Source of the DNA: Ceratorhiza oryzae-sativae
Lineage: Eukaryota; Basidiomycota; Agaricomycetes; Cantharellales; Ceratobasidiaceae
DNA: 64,000 nucleotides
Direction: 5' to 3'
Assembly: GCA_030998015.1 (NCBI GenBank)
Contig: JARWMV010000249.1
Coordinates: 496,001 to 560,000 of the forward strand
Shown here: positions 8,446 to 18,441 of the stretch, piece after piece
How the letters are laid out: the number at the start of each line of letters is the position of its first letter
Position numbering within the stretch: the stretch's first letter is position 1
The notes under the pieces: generated by a model
The model's database searches: none
The model's input: only the letters and a program-made list of their open reading frames with translations
What the model was told of the DNA's origin: nothing
Made by a program: the position numbers and the translations under genes

Positions 8446-11400
8446 GTACTAAACCAATAAGTATTTTATGCCTGAATACACACAAATCAAACTCGATCAT
8501 GCACACCTTACTGAACACATGCTCTAATGCCACAGGAAATCAAAAACCGTACCTCATACTTATCCAAGAACCTTGGTGGGGCAACATCGCTGGCGGTAAT
8601 TGCAGCTCTGTCTCCTATCGAGGATGGAACACTATCATACCTAAACCCGTAATTGCTAACAATGAAATCCCTAGAGTTATTGCATACCACCGCACTTGTG
8701 CAGACGTCACCGTTACCGTCTGCTCCAACATCACTCAAGACCTCGATTGCATGTACCTTGAAATCACACAGCCAGGTTTCAATCCCTTTATTGTTGTCAA
8801 TATTTACAACCAAAAATCCCCTACAAACGACACCGTATGGACATTCAACCTTATGAAAGCTCACAGAGTACCCTTGGGCCCTACAATTTTGTGTGGAGAT
8901 TGGAATGCTCACCACTTCCTGTGGGAACCGAACCGACCCGAATCCCAAAACCCAAATCAACGCAACAGCGACATAGTTGAATGGATGTACGAACACGATT
9001 ATACACTAATCAACACTCCCGGTATCCCTACCCATGCAGCAACAGTAAGAACAGATGACGGCCTCAGAACCTCGCTTACTACCATTGACCTCACCTTCAG
9101 CAACCTCCATGCTAACGCTCTAGACCTTATCAAAAACTTCTACATAGACGATAAAGTCTCCAGCTCATCAGACCACTTTGCACAAAGATTCCATATAGAC
9201 CAAGGCCGACTACCTATAGTCAACCTCATCCCTGAGTGTTATAATTGGGGAGCAGCCAACCTAGACAAATACTTTTGGAAAATAGCCACACGCCTGGAAC
9301 AAGCAGCCGATTGGTTCACTGCACTCAGACTCAATCAGAACCCCTCCACAGACAACATCGACAATTGTGCGGAAATCCTAGAACGATGCTTTGTAGAAAC
9401 TGCAGAGGAAATCGTACCAAAATATCGACCTAGCGCTCATGCGAAGGAATGGTGGACTGAAGAATTGACAGAACTTGTCAACAAAGTAGTAGACGCTGCG
9501 CGACTGACCCAAGACCAAACTATTACTGACCCAGATATCCAACTGATCCTCATCGCAGAACATAAAAGGCTCAAGAAAGTTTTGAGGCGCAAACAGAAGA
9601 AAGCCAAAAAGGAATGGATTGAACAAATGACGAGCGAAGCTACACACAGAAATATTTGGCACATCAACAAGTGGTGCGCCGGCACACGCACTTACCCATC
9701 TCCCCCCATGTCACAAGGCCCAGGTCAACCACTCGCAATTAAACACAAAGATAAGTGCCGTGTCCTGAGAGAAGGCTTATTCCCACCTCTACGTCGGGAA
9801 AAAGCCCCGGGGCAAATTTGACCCGGTGTGGCAAACCGGGTCGGTTACATCATGTAACCGCCCGGGCTGTGTAATCTCTACAAATTTGCCCTGTTTACCC
9901 ATGGCAAATTGTGCAAACCGGGGTAAATAACAGCGTGTTTCACCCGGGGGAAGGCAAACTGGGAAAATGGGCAAATTGGATGTAATTTGCCCAAATTTGC
10001 CTGGGGCTTTTTTCCTGACGTACCAGAACTCCCCAATGTTCCCGAACCTGACCTAACAACCCCCATACCAAACGAACTTGAATGGCCTCCTCTCAAATAT
10101 CACAAACTCAAGAAGGCAATTTTCATGAGCAGATTGTCTTCCGCTCCTGGCCCAGACAGCATCCCATTCCTAATCCTCAAACTAGCCTGGGGCACGGCAG
10201 CAACTGAAATGTACGCCGTCACTCAAGCGTGCATAAAAGTAGGATATCACCCCCGTATCTACCGCTCTTCAACCTCGGTCGCTCTTGCGAAACCAGGTAA
10301 ACCCGACTACTCTATCCCTAAAGCTTACAGATTTATCCAGCTACTACGCACCTTCGGCAAAGCTATCGAAAAAATTATTGCAGCAAGACTCACTCACCTC
10401 TGCCTCAAACACAATATCATACCCAAATCCCAGTTCGGAAGTATGACATCTAGATCCACAACCGACGCCGCACTCATCGTCAAGCATGACATCCAAAATG
10501 CCACAGACCTCGGACTTGTGTCAAGCTCCCTTAGCTTCAACATCAAAGGCTTCTTCGACAATATCTCACACAAAGTCCTCCTCAACACAATGCAAGACTT
10601 CAGGCTCCCTCTCCCTCTCATCAAGTGGACACAACACTTCTTATCCAACAGGCAGACTGCAGTCTTACTAGACAGCATCAAAGACAAAATGAGACCGATT
10701 AAAACTGGAGTTCCTCAAGGTTCCTCGATATCCCCTCTGCTGTCAGGCATCCTCACAGCGCCTCTCATCAAAGATTTCGAAATGCAAGCTAAGGTAGAAA
10801 ACGAAAATCGATACGAAAACCGTAACTACAAATCTATCCCCTCACCGTGCCTCCTCATCATCTATGTCGATGACGGTTTCTTACTAACCTCTTCAAAGTC
10901 CTATGATACGAACTCAAACACCCTCGCCCAAGCCTACAGGAAATGCGACATCTGGGGTGCCAGTGTCGGAATCGCCTTCGACGAAGGTGACAAAAGAGAA
11001 CTTATTCACTACACTTATAGAAAACGCATCTCACTTGATTCCCTACCACCTATCATCCTCACAAACCGAGATGAGACCCTGGCCACAGTGCTCCTGCAAG
11101 AAACCATCCGCTGGTTAGGAGTCTTCTTCGACCGTAACCTAAACTTCAAAAACCACGTGAACAGACTTGCGTGCAAGGCCAATAAAACGTTGCAAGGCCT
11201 CAAATTACTCGCAAACTCGGTCAGAGGTATGAGACAACACAACCCCCGCATCCTATACATGGCTTGCTGCAGATCCTTACTCACATATGCGTCACCGGTG
11301 TGGTGGAATAAATCCAAAGCACTAATCCGCCCACTCACACTAACACAGAACAAAGCACTCAGATGGATCAGCGGCGCATTCAGAACCACCCCGGTTCGAG

Positions 11401-12746
11401 CCCTAGAAATCATTACATCGATCCCCCCACTCCATTTGATCCTCGATCAAATCAACAGACAAACCGCCATACGATTCAGCAAGCTACCCGACAATCATCT
11501 CATTCTACACCGACTAGACATTGGATGGCTCCCCAACGAGATCGAAAGAGTAAGCCCACCAAACAAAATCCGGCAACTTGTCCTGGATGCATACAGAAAC
11601 CCCACAATCCGACAAAGAGATTACAGCACTCTATACGAACTGGCAAAATTCAATGATCCACTCAACGAACGCTGCAACCCCCTAACTCTTCCCCCATGGA
11701 AACGCGCACATACTGACCCCGATTTACGAAATAGAATCACAATTTCTCCATATGACAGTCGCTCCTCAAAAGCGACCATTAGAGAACTACACAAACAGCT
11801 CACCGAACTTTGGGAAAACGACGCTGACCACCTTGTATGCTATGCTGACGCATCACACTGGACCGACAAAAGCGAAGATCTAATGGGAGCAGGCTTAGGG
11901 GTAACCATCTTCCACAAAACCGCTCGTATTCACTCACACTCACAGAGGGTCACGAACCAAGTCGAACCTTGGGACCTCGAACTTGAAGCCATCGAAGTTG
12001 CAACCAGAATAGCCACCGAAATCACCTCCAGATTCGAACCGACCCCACCCAAAAACATCCACATATTTTCCGACAACACCTCAGCTATCGAAGTCGTCCT
12101 AGAAGGCCATGCAAGAGCGGGCCAAAAGACCTGCATGTCAATACGAAAACATGTCTTCGAATTCATCGACAAACACCCCGAACACAAGATATCGATCCAG
12201 TACTGCCCATCACACGAAGACATCCGAGGTCATGACCTCGCAGACAAGCTGGCCAAGCGCGCATCTTCACACCGAAGAAGCATAACCGGTAGGAAAACAC
12301 TCATTAACATCAAACGCGAGTCCAAGGCAAAAACGTCAGATGACTGGTTCGAAATTTGGTCGGCACAAGATCCCAACGGCTTCTTCGCACCCGCAGACCG
12401 AGCTCCTCCATCAACCAAACCAAGCAAATTCCTCCTCAATACTTCAAGACCCATTTTCTCACGCCTCACCCAAGTCCTCACAGGCCACGCCTTCACGGGA
12501 GAGTACTACGATCGCTTCAAAATCGACGAAGTTAAATCTTGCCCGTGCGGCGAACTCACTCAAACCAGGCAGCATATCCTTCTAGACTGCCCTGATTACG
12601 CTGACTTCCATCATCTTTTCACCACAGAACGAGGTGAAATGCTCTCCCTGCCCGATATCCTTGGCACGTCAAATGGGATCGAGAGACTCGTCTCTTTCCT
12701 CGAACGCACGAACGCTTTCACCAAGCAAGACAACCCATTCGGTTAA
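8442..12746 (+). pseudogene. LINE ORF2: endonuclease, reverse transcriptase, RNase H, split by a MITE
   Basis: The frame runs 8442-9791 and resumes at 10023-12746; 9792-10020 plus a duplicated TA is an insertion of 231 bp (77 codons), so both halves share one frame. The N-terminal APE-type endonuclease keeps IQEPWWGN, CGDWNAHHFLW and SSSDHF. The RT has SAPGPDSIPFLIL, motif A as LSFNIKGFFDNI, KTGVPQGSSISP and motif C YVDDGF. Motif A normally carries Asp where Asn now stands, a change expected to abolish polymerase activity. The RNase H domain retains YADASHW, ELEAIE, FSDNTSAI and HDLADKLAKRA. A C-terminal Cys/His motif (SCPCGELTQTRQHILLDC) is also present. Start chosen because the ATG overlaps the ORF1 stop. 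Confidence 0.88.
9792..10020. mobile_element. 229-bp MITE inside LINE ORF2
   Basis: Terminal inverted repeats CGTCGGGAAAAAGCCCC and GGGGCTTTTTTCCTGACG, flanked by TA on both sides (9790-9791 and 10021-10022), as for Tc1/mariner-type MITEs. It brings an in-frame TGA (9819-9821) into ORF2. A sister of exactly the same length lies at 52170-52398 in the opposite orientation. The ends are not GT-AG, so splicing it out is unlikely. Confidence 0.87.
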
Positions 12747-13030
12747 CCGGTCGCTGCTCTAGCACTGTACACAATCCTCTTTTCTTTCCCCTCCTTCTAC
12801 TGCCTCGGACGCCGCGCTTTCTGTACCCGCCATGATGCTACCCTCCCCCCACGTGACTCGCCTTAGGCGTCTCGCTCGGACTCGCTTTTTACTTCGCGTT
12901 ACAATCACGTTCCCTGTACCCCCGGTGCAGGGTGTTGCCCGGTTTTCTCTTTCGTGATTAGGCCGGGACCGCGCCTTGGCTCTGTTGAGACTGCTAGCGG
13001 TATATAAATAATAGATTTCATCATCATCAT

Positions 13031-13045
13031 CAAATGCTTATCTGT
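13031..13045 (+). repeat. LINE target-site duplication, right copy
   Basis: Identical to 6306-6320 and directly follows the TCA-repeat tail of the LINE, fixing the 3' end of the insertion. Confidence 0.88.
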
Positions 13046-13312
13046 CAAACACGTCATTCGTGAGGCTCAAATCACAATCCGTTAGGGCTAGTGGTCAGTT
13101 CGTGAATGTTGACCGTAGCGGCCACACTTGCCCGACACTATTTGTCGAGCGGAAGGCATTGAGGGTGGAGGTCGGGGATATAAAATTACGTTATGCATGT
13201 ATTTGTTTCTTCTTATTCAATGTCCTATATCATTGGATGGCTGACAGAGCTAGTGACACCCGCGCATGTAACCTGAAATCCCTCAAACAATTGAACGCGG
13301 TCCTTAGCAAAA

Positions 13313-13466
13313 AGCTAAAAATTTGACTAGCGTCCACTAATACCCTGCTGTCTAACTAAGCTTTTCAGTGCCGATAGCCCGTGCTACCCGTGATCTAGTG
13401 GGCGCTGGAAAGCTTAGTTACACGTGTGGAGCTACTTCGTGGTGGCTGAACTTTCGACTTTTGGCT
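13313..13466. mobile_element. Foldback MITE-like element, copy 2 (inverted)
   Basis: About 154 bp matching the reverse complement of 6009-6171, including the CTAACTAAGCTTTT/AAAGCTTAGTTA hairpin and the TTTTGGCT end. This copy keeps CpG-containing sites (CCCGTGATCTAGTGGGCGCT) where copy 1 has TG or CA, so the difference between them is largely CpG decay in copy 1. Confidence 0.6.
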
Positions 13467-13780
13467 GAGCTGCAACTCTTAATCGGGCTCGGGGGAGTGA
13501 TTCTTCTGAATAGGACGCTTCATCGAGCGCTCTCTAAATGCGAGTAAGCCGACGAGTCACAACCCTCGAGCCGCCCGACATTTATCCTTGCTGGGAACTG
13601 CCGATTGAGCGCTACCCATGTGCTGACGGGGCGTAGTGAGAGAGCGCCCAAGCGAGGCAGACCGGCACTTAGTCATGTCACGGCGCTTCGGCTACCGATT
13701 TGGGTGATCGAAAGATTAGCTGCAGCATATAAGGATTCCACAGATCTCCCCCGGCCCCCACTAGCCCAACAACTACCACC

Positions 13781-14328
13781 ATGGTCACAGCCCTCAATTC
13801 CCTCGACCAATTCCACCAAGTAGTATGTCCGCCGACGGGTCCGCCTCGGATCATGCTCAACTTGGTTTTTTCTACAGATCAACTCGGGCAATGTCTGCAT
13901 CATCGACTTTTGGGCAACGTGGTGTGGACCATGCAGAGTGATTTCTCCAATTTTCGAGAAGCTTTCAGAGGCATCGACTAATTCCAACGTGGAGTTCTAC
14001 AAAGTCGATGTTGATGAGCAGCCGGTACGTATCATCTCGAGTCTAGCGTGCTGTCCGATAGTTGATCGTATGCACATTGCCCAGGATATCAGCCAGGAGG
14101 TCGGCATTCGTGCTGTACGTTCCCCGTCTCTTTTCTGTCACGATTGAGGCTAACTCTTCCCCTGATAGATGCCGACCTTTGCGGTTTTCAAGGACGGCTC
14201 CAAAGTACACGAACTGGTTGGAGCGAACCCTCCTGGGCTTGAGGTCAGCCATCTCGGCCTTCATTATCAAGATTTGGTACTAACTCGAGCTATAGGCACT
14301 GATCCAGAAGGCAAACAGCCTGACATGA
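13781..14328 (+). CDS. Thioredoxin
   Basis: Five exons (13781-13819, 13878-14024, 14085-14114, 14169-14243, 14296-14328) give a 107-residue protein, the usual length of cytosolic thioredoxin. The active site is [14 protein letters not shown] at about residues 22-35, followed by [11 protein letters not shown], the cis-Pro loop [10 protein letters not shown] and a short C-terminal helix [10 protein letters not shown]. It reduces protein disulfides, with thioredoxin reductase as electron donor, and supports peroxiredoxins and ribonucleotide reductase. No targeting peptide is seen. All introns are 52-60 bp GT-AG. A diverged paralogue follows 630 bp downstream on the same strand, with two intron positions in common around the VGIR block. 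Confidence 0.95.
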
Positions 14329-14956
14329 ATGATCTTCCGTAATTTGTTATGAACGTACAAGGAATCGATCGAATTATCCAATACAAAACGGGATATGAGT
14401 TTGCTCTGAGAGGATAGACGCCCAATCCGGCCCCGTGCCCTTCCTCGGCGTCACGTTGCTCAACGTGAACCATCGTGGTGTTGGGCATGCGGATTGGACA
14501 GAGGTTCTCTGAACGACACTGAACTCGGATATATCGAGATCACCGATCGCAAAGCCTTACTTGGCCCTTTAGAGAACTTGCAGCTCGTTCCCCACCCCAG
14601 TCGACCGGGTAGGCTGTACCCTTACTGAGACATCCCCAAAACGGGTCTCACGAGCATATCAAACGAGTTTCCTCTGTTGAAAAAGCCCACCCGGCAGTCT
14701 AATGGTATACTGACGGTACACACCCTCGTCCAAAATCCCCAGGTTTTGACTTTGCAAACGAAACAGCCACATGTATGATTAGCTACACCCCTTACCCGAG
14801 CCAGGTTTGGATAAGCTGAGAAGGCGCATAAGCCATTAGCAAACCCGCCCTTGGGCCTGGCTTTGCCACATTCTGTTAGGGGCGATACATAAGAGACACC
14901 CAGCATCCGATACCACCTCCCACCGTTCCAACCCGTGCTACCACCACCCTCTCGCC
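14329..14956. other. Intergenic, thioredoxin pair
   Basis: 628 bp between the two thioredoxin genes. I see no convincing coding frame. It should hold the terminator of the first gene and the promoter of the second; an ACCACC-rich leader precedes the ATG at 14957. Confidence 0.5.
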
Positions 14957-15507
14957 ATGGTCGTCACACAAATCACCAGCATGAGCGGTTACAAGGACGC
15001 GGCAAGTTGGCGCCACCCCCTCGTGCTCACAGGGTACATTGTCTCATCAGTCCCTATTCCCTCCCCTCCCCCTGTAGATCAAGAAGCCAAACGCCGTCAT
15101 CGGCTTTTTGGCAGCCTGGAACAACGCGTGCAAGATCATTTTGCCAAAGTTCGAGCAGCTGTCGAATGACGGGTCTCTAAGGAACATCGAATTCTTCAAG
15201 ATCGACGTCGACGCGGTTTCGGTCAGTGGCTTCCTTGGGGTTTCGCCACTTTGGCTGAAAAAACAGTCTTCCAATGTGTGACTGATCGATTGGTTGCCTG
15301 TCAAGGATGCTTCGGAACAAGTCGGGATCCGTATTGTGTGTTTTCTGTGGCTATCTGTACGCTCTCGGATTACTTACACCCACACAGGTGCCCACGTTTG
15401 TTTACTTTAGGAGTGGTCAAAAGGTCAAGGATATTACTGGCCCCACCCCAGCGGTACTCGATGATTTGGTTAGAACAGCGTCGGCGGCGGCGGGTACAAA
15501 GGGTTGA
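14957..15507 (+). CDS. Thioredoxin-like protein with WNNAC active site
   Basis: Exons 14957-15001, 15078-15221, 15306-15335 and 15388-15507 encode about 112 residues that align along their length with the preceding thioredoxin. VIGFLAAWNNACKIILPKFE replaces the WCGPC region, FFKIDVDAVSDASEQVGIR matches the central strand, and VPTFVYFRSGQKVKD is the cis-Pro loop. The first active-site Cys is Asn and only the resolving Cys remains, so ordinary dithiol reductase activity is not expected. A chaperone, glutathione-linked or regulatory role is possible but unproven. Intron 1 (15002-15077) begins GCAAGT, a GC-AG intron; this choice is supported by protein alignment on both sides. Confidence 0.85.
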
Positions 15508-15837
15508 GAACTGGGCAGGGTGCTGTAATTGTCTGTCATTGAACCTGACGGACATGATACCATATTATATTATATATTCCTGGTCAGACGTAGTGACCGT
15601 GAGGCAACACACCAGATGATCAAAGGCGTCAGCTCTCGGGGCGGCAAGGCACTCGACAGATACTCAAAGCCTATTGCAGTTTTATATACAATACAATTGG
15701 GGGAGCTACTTGTGACGACAGCAACAGCGAGTGGGTTGTGTGCGGAGTGCAAAAAAAAAAAAGGAAAGAAATATAAAGAACCAAAGAAAGCGACGAATGT
15801 ACAAACCTCGGCTAAAAAAGAAGAAAAAGAACTCCAG

Positions 15838-17758
15838 CTAGATCCTCAACTCTCTGAAACCTCTGACGTCCAGTCGACCAGTGCCGTTGTCGAGCCACTC
15901 GCCTGTGCCGACGTCTCGCACGCGCCCGGCGTCTCGATGAGCCTTGGTCGCGCTCCGTGTTTCGCGCTTCTCCAACGCCGCGGCCGCCTTTGTCGTGGAC
16001 CTTGTCGACGGTCGAGGCCCCGCCTTGGTCGTCTTGGTCGTGGTCGATTTGGCGGCCGCGGCGGTCGAAATGCTCGACCGTGCACGGGCGGGTGCAGCTC
16101 GGGGTTTGGGTAGACCGAGAGACTTGCGCTGTCGTTTGGTCAGGGCCGGCTCTGGTTCAGGTTCAGGTTCAGGCTCAGGCTCGGGCTCTGGTTCAGGCGG
16201 CGGCGGGGGGGCAGTGTCCGAGACAAACGACCCCGCTGAACTTCGCACGCCGTTGACCTCTTCCTCGTCGTCCTCTCCGTCGACATCAACCGTGACATCC
16301 TCGCCCTCGTCCACGACAACCGTGATCACATCCTTTCTCCCTCGTTTCCTCGACTCGGACCCGCTCTCATCCTCATCATCCTCGTCGATCGCACGTTTCG
16401 GACTCCGTCGTGCCTGTGGAGGCTCGTCATCCTCGTCGAGGCTCTCGGGCGTGGCGGGCGGCCGCGGGGGGTTGGGAGGTTTTTTGGCTGTTGATCGTTT
16501 GGGTTTGGATTTGGTCGGGGCAGTGGAAGCTGGGGGAGAAGGCAAGGATGAAATGTCCATGTCTGGCCCAGGCGGCGGGACCTCTGTAACGTATGGTATG
16601 CCCTGATGCGGACCAGTGAGGTTTCGTACAGACGAGAAATGTTCCCAATCGTGATACCTGGAGAGAGGTGTGGGGGGTGGGTGGGGGTAGTGCGATATCA
16701 GAAGTCGAATGGCCGGTCAAGCGTAGTCGACTTACGCAACGTATACGGTCGCAGGAAATGGCGTTTGCCTGTCGCGATCGTCCTCGCCGTCCTCGCCGTC
16801 GGCCTCGGCAGCAGCCTTTTTCTTTATCCTCTCCTTTTTCGCCTTTCTCTTTTCCTTTGAGCTGCTCGGCCCCGCCTCTTTGCTCGCGTCGTTGTCGTTG
16901 TCGTCGTTGTCCGGCTTGGGCGCAAACCCATCCAAGTTGGCTCCCTCGATGACATACACCAGCCCAGGCTGAACGACCTTGACGTTGAGCGCCTTGAGCT
17001 GGGCAAACGCAGTCAACTCGAGATGACCGCCGTACGTGCCGGATAAGCGCATCGCCGAGAGATGACGATCGAGTCCCTGGTCGTCGTCGACAAACGCCTC
17101 GAACCGCTCCGGATGGGCCGCCATAAAACTGCATATCTCCAGCCGAAGGGGGAGGTGCTCGTTAGGTGTGCCGTATATCTACACACATGCGATCGAGAGA
17201 GAGAGAGAGAAAAAAAAGACATTCCCCAGCACCATAAGAACCCAGTGTGGATGAAAAGAAAGGGAAGAAGATATGCACCTGATCGCTCAACGCTCGAAAC
17301 AGACAGTTTCCGTCGCCGAGTGTGGGGGCTGCGTAGAGCCCAGGGACCGCAGCTGCGCGGTGAGCTCGGCCGTGTTGGCGGCGGGATCATGGAGCTACGA
17401 GCAGCGAGTAGTAACCGGAAGCAAATGCCGAATCGGGTGATGGGGAGGTGATGGGAGTACGTGTTGGGTGGGTTAGCGGGCGATGGGGGGTGGGCAGGAG
17501 TGTGGCAGACTGACTTTGGGGCGCTGGCCGCGAGTGCGGGGTCGAGCTGTGATGAACGGGAAAAAAAAGCGTCAGAATGCGGGGGGCACGGGACTGAAAC
17601 TAGGTGCTCGTCGTCGTCGTGGTGCAGTCGGGTGGAGCGACAACCGCAAAAATTGCGCACAAAATGGCAGCAGGTGGGGCGCACCCATCTCTCAACTCAC
17701 AGGCATTGATGACAGGCCGTCCCTTGCGCTCCTTGCGGGCGGTGGTTCCCTTGGCCAT
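15838..17758 (-). CDS. OTU-family cysteine protease (deubiquitinase), with apparent 1-nt frameshift
   Basis: Minus-strand exons 17758-17701, 17546-17515, 17394-17279, 17178-16736 and 16657-15838. After a basic start (MAKGTTARKERKGRP) the OTU domain shows APTLGDGNCLFRALSDQ (catalytic Asp/Cys), GTPNEHLPLRLEICSFMAAH and GTYGGHLELTAFAQLKALNV. YHDWEHFSSVRN, after an acidic/Lys-rich insert, carries the catalytic His. The long tail is disordered, with an (EP)n repeat and basic clusters. The family removes ubiquitin from substrates. Exon 3 is 116 nt where 117 is needed: LTAQLRSLG and LYAAPTLGDG lie in different frames at 17339-17341, a short C run. This is either a sequencing deletion or a true lesion just before the catalytic Cys. 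Confidence 0.85.
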
Positions 17759-18441
17759 CGCGGCAGGTGTCGGTCAACGAGCGAATAAGCGAGCGCACAA
17801 CACGGCAGTCAGCGACCAGAGCAGCAACTAGGAGAGATCAGCGCGCCAGATAATATACTCTATAATCACCAGATCGTGTACAAGAACAACAAGCCCGGGG
17901 AAGGGGACCAACCCGCTTACACGTGATCCACAGCCACGCAAACCTTGTCCACGGCCTCGACTGTATGCGGCGGGCCTCCATGGCGATGCGCTCGCCTATG
18001 TACTCTGCTCACGCCCAAACGAGTGCCTCGCATACCGGCCTCGACCACGGTTACTCAAAGTTGGAGGTGGACGATCGACAGGGCCACAGATAACGGTTTC
18101 GGCATTGACTAACTAGGTGTACCAAGAATTGTCTCGCCACTAAAATCACGCCCTGTTGCCGCCCCTTTACCTCGGATATGACTCCCGATGTCCAAGATCA
18201 AATTCACCTGTCCTCGACCACGACCCGTCGCCGCCACTATCGCCCAGTTCCATCCTGGACTCGGGGCATTTCAACTTTTGACCGGCGATTATGAATGAAT
18301 GGAGCCTGCTTTACGTTCTGGCCTTGTCTGGCTGATTGGCCCTCGTTTTGATTCGATACGATGGACAACTCATCTGGTTCCTATCTGCCTTGAACTTTCT
18401 TAAGCTCCGCGAGCTGGTTTGAATTCCCCCGGCTCGAAACG
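17759..18441. promoter_or_regulatory. Divergent promoter region, OTU protease / MFS transporter
   Basis: 683 bp between the start codons of two divergently transcribed genes. No TATA box is obvious next to either start and no coding frame is convincing. It must serve both promoters. Confidence 0.5.

Larger units (their letters stand above)
6321..13030 (+). mobile_element. Full-length Tad1-like non-LTR retrotransposon (LINE)
   Basis: A 6,710-bp insertion bounded by a 15-bp direct repeat and ending in a TCATCATCATCA tail. It has a 5' leader of about 90 bp, ORF1 (zinc-knuckle protein), ORF2 (APE endonuclease, reverse transcriptase, RNase H) and a 3' UTR of about 285 bp. This is the layout of the fungal Tad1 clade. 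ORF1 and ORF2 overlap as ATGA. The copy is disabled by a TGA in ORF1, a D-to-N change in RT motif A and a 229-bp MITE in ORF2. Its two ends and the target-site duplication are intact. Confidence 0.9.

Noticed and set aside
8442..9821. Endonuclease and RT frames as two separate genes
   Set aside because: They are one ORF2 split by a 229-bp MITE; both share frame and removing the insert joins them.
6009..13466. The foldback pair as terminal repeats of one 7.4-kb transposon carrying the LINE
   Set aside because: Each copy is itself an inverted-repeat unit with its own ends, and the LINE has its own target duplication well inside; nested independent insertions explain the layout better.
16150..16195. 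Short tandem GGTTCA/GGCTCG repeat as a mobile or regulatory repeat
   Set aside because: It encodes the Glu-Pro repeat of the OTU protein on the minus strand, so it is coding low complexity.
15944..16606. 220-codon plus-strand Ser/Gly-rich frame
   Set aside because: Complement of the low-complexity (EP)n tail of the OTU protease gene; SGSGSG mirrors the repeat.
16427..17134. 235-codon minus-strand Arg-rich frame
   Set aside because: Alternative frame across OTU exons 4 and 5 and the intron between them; the OTU frame carries the family motifs.
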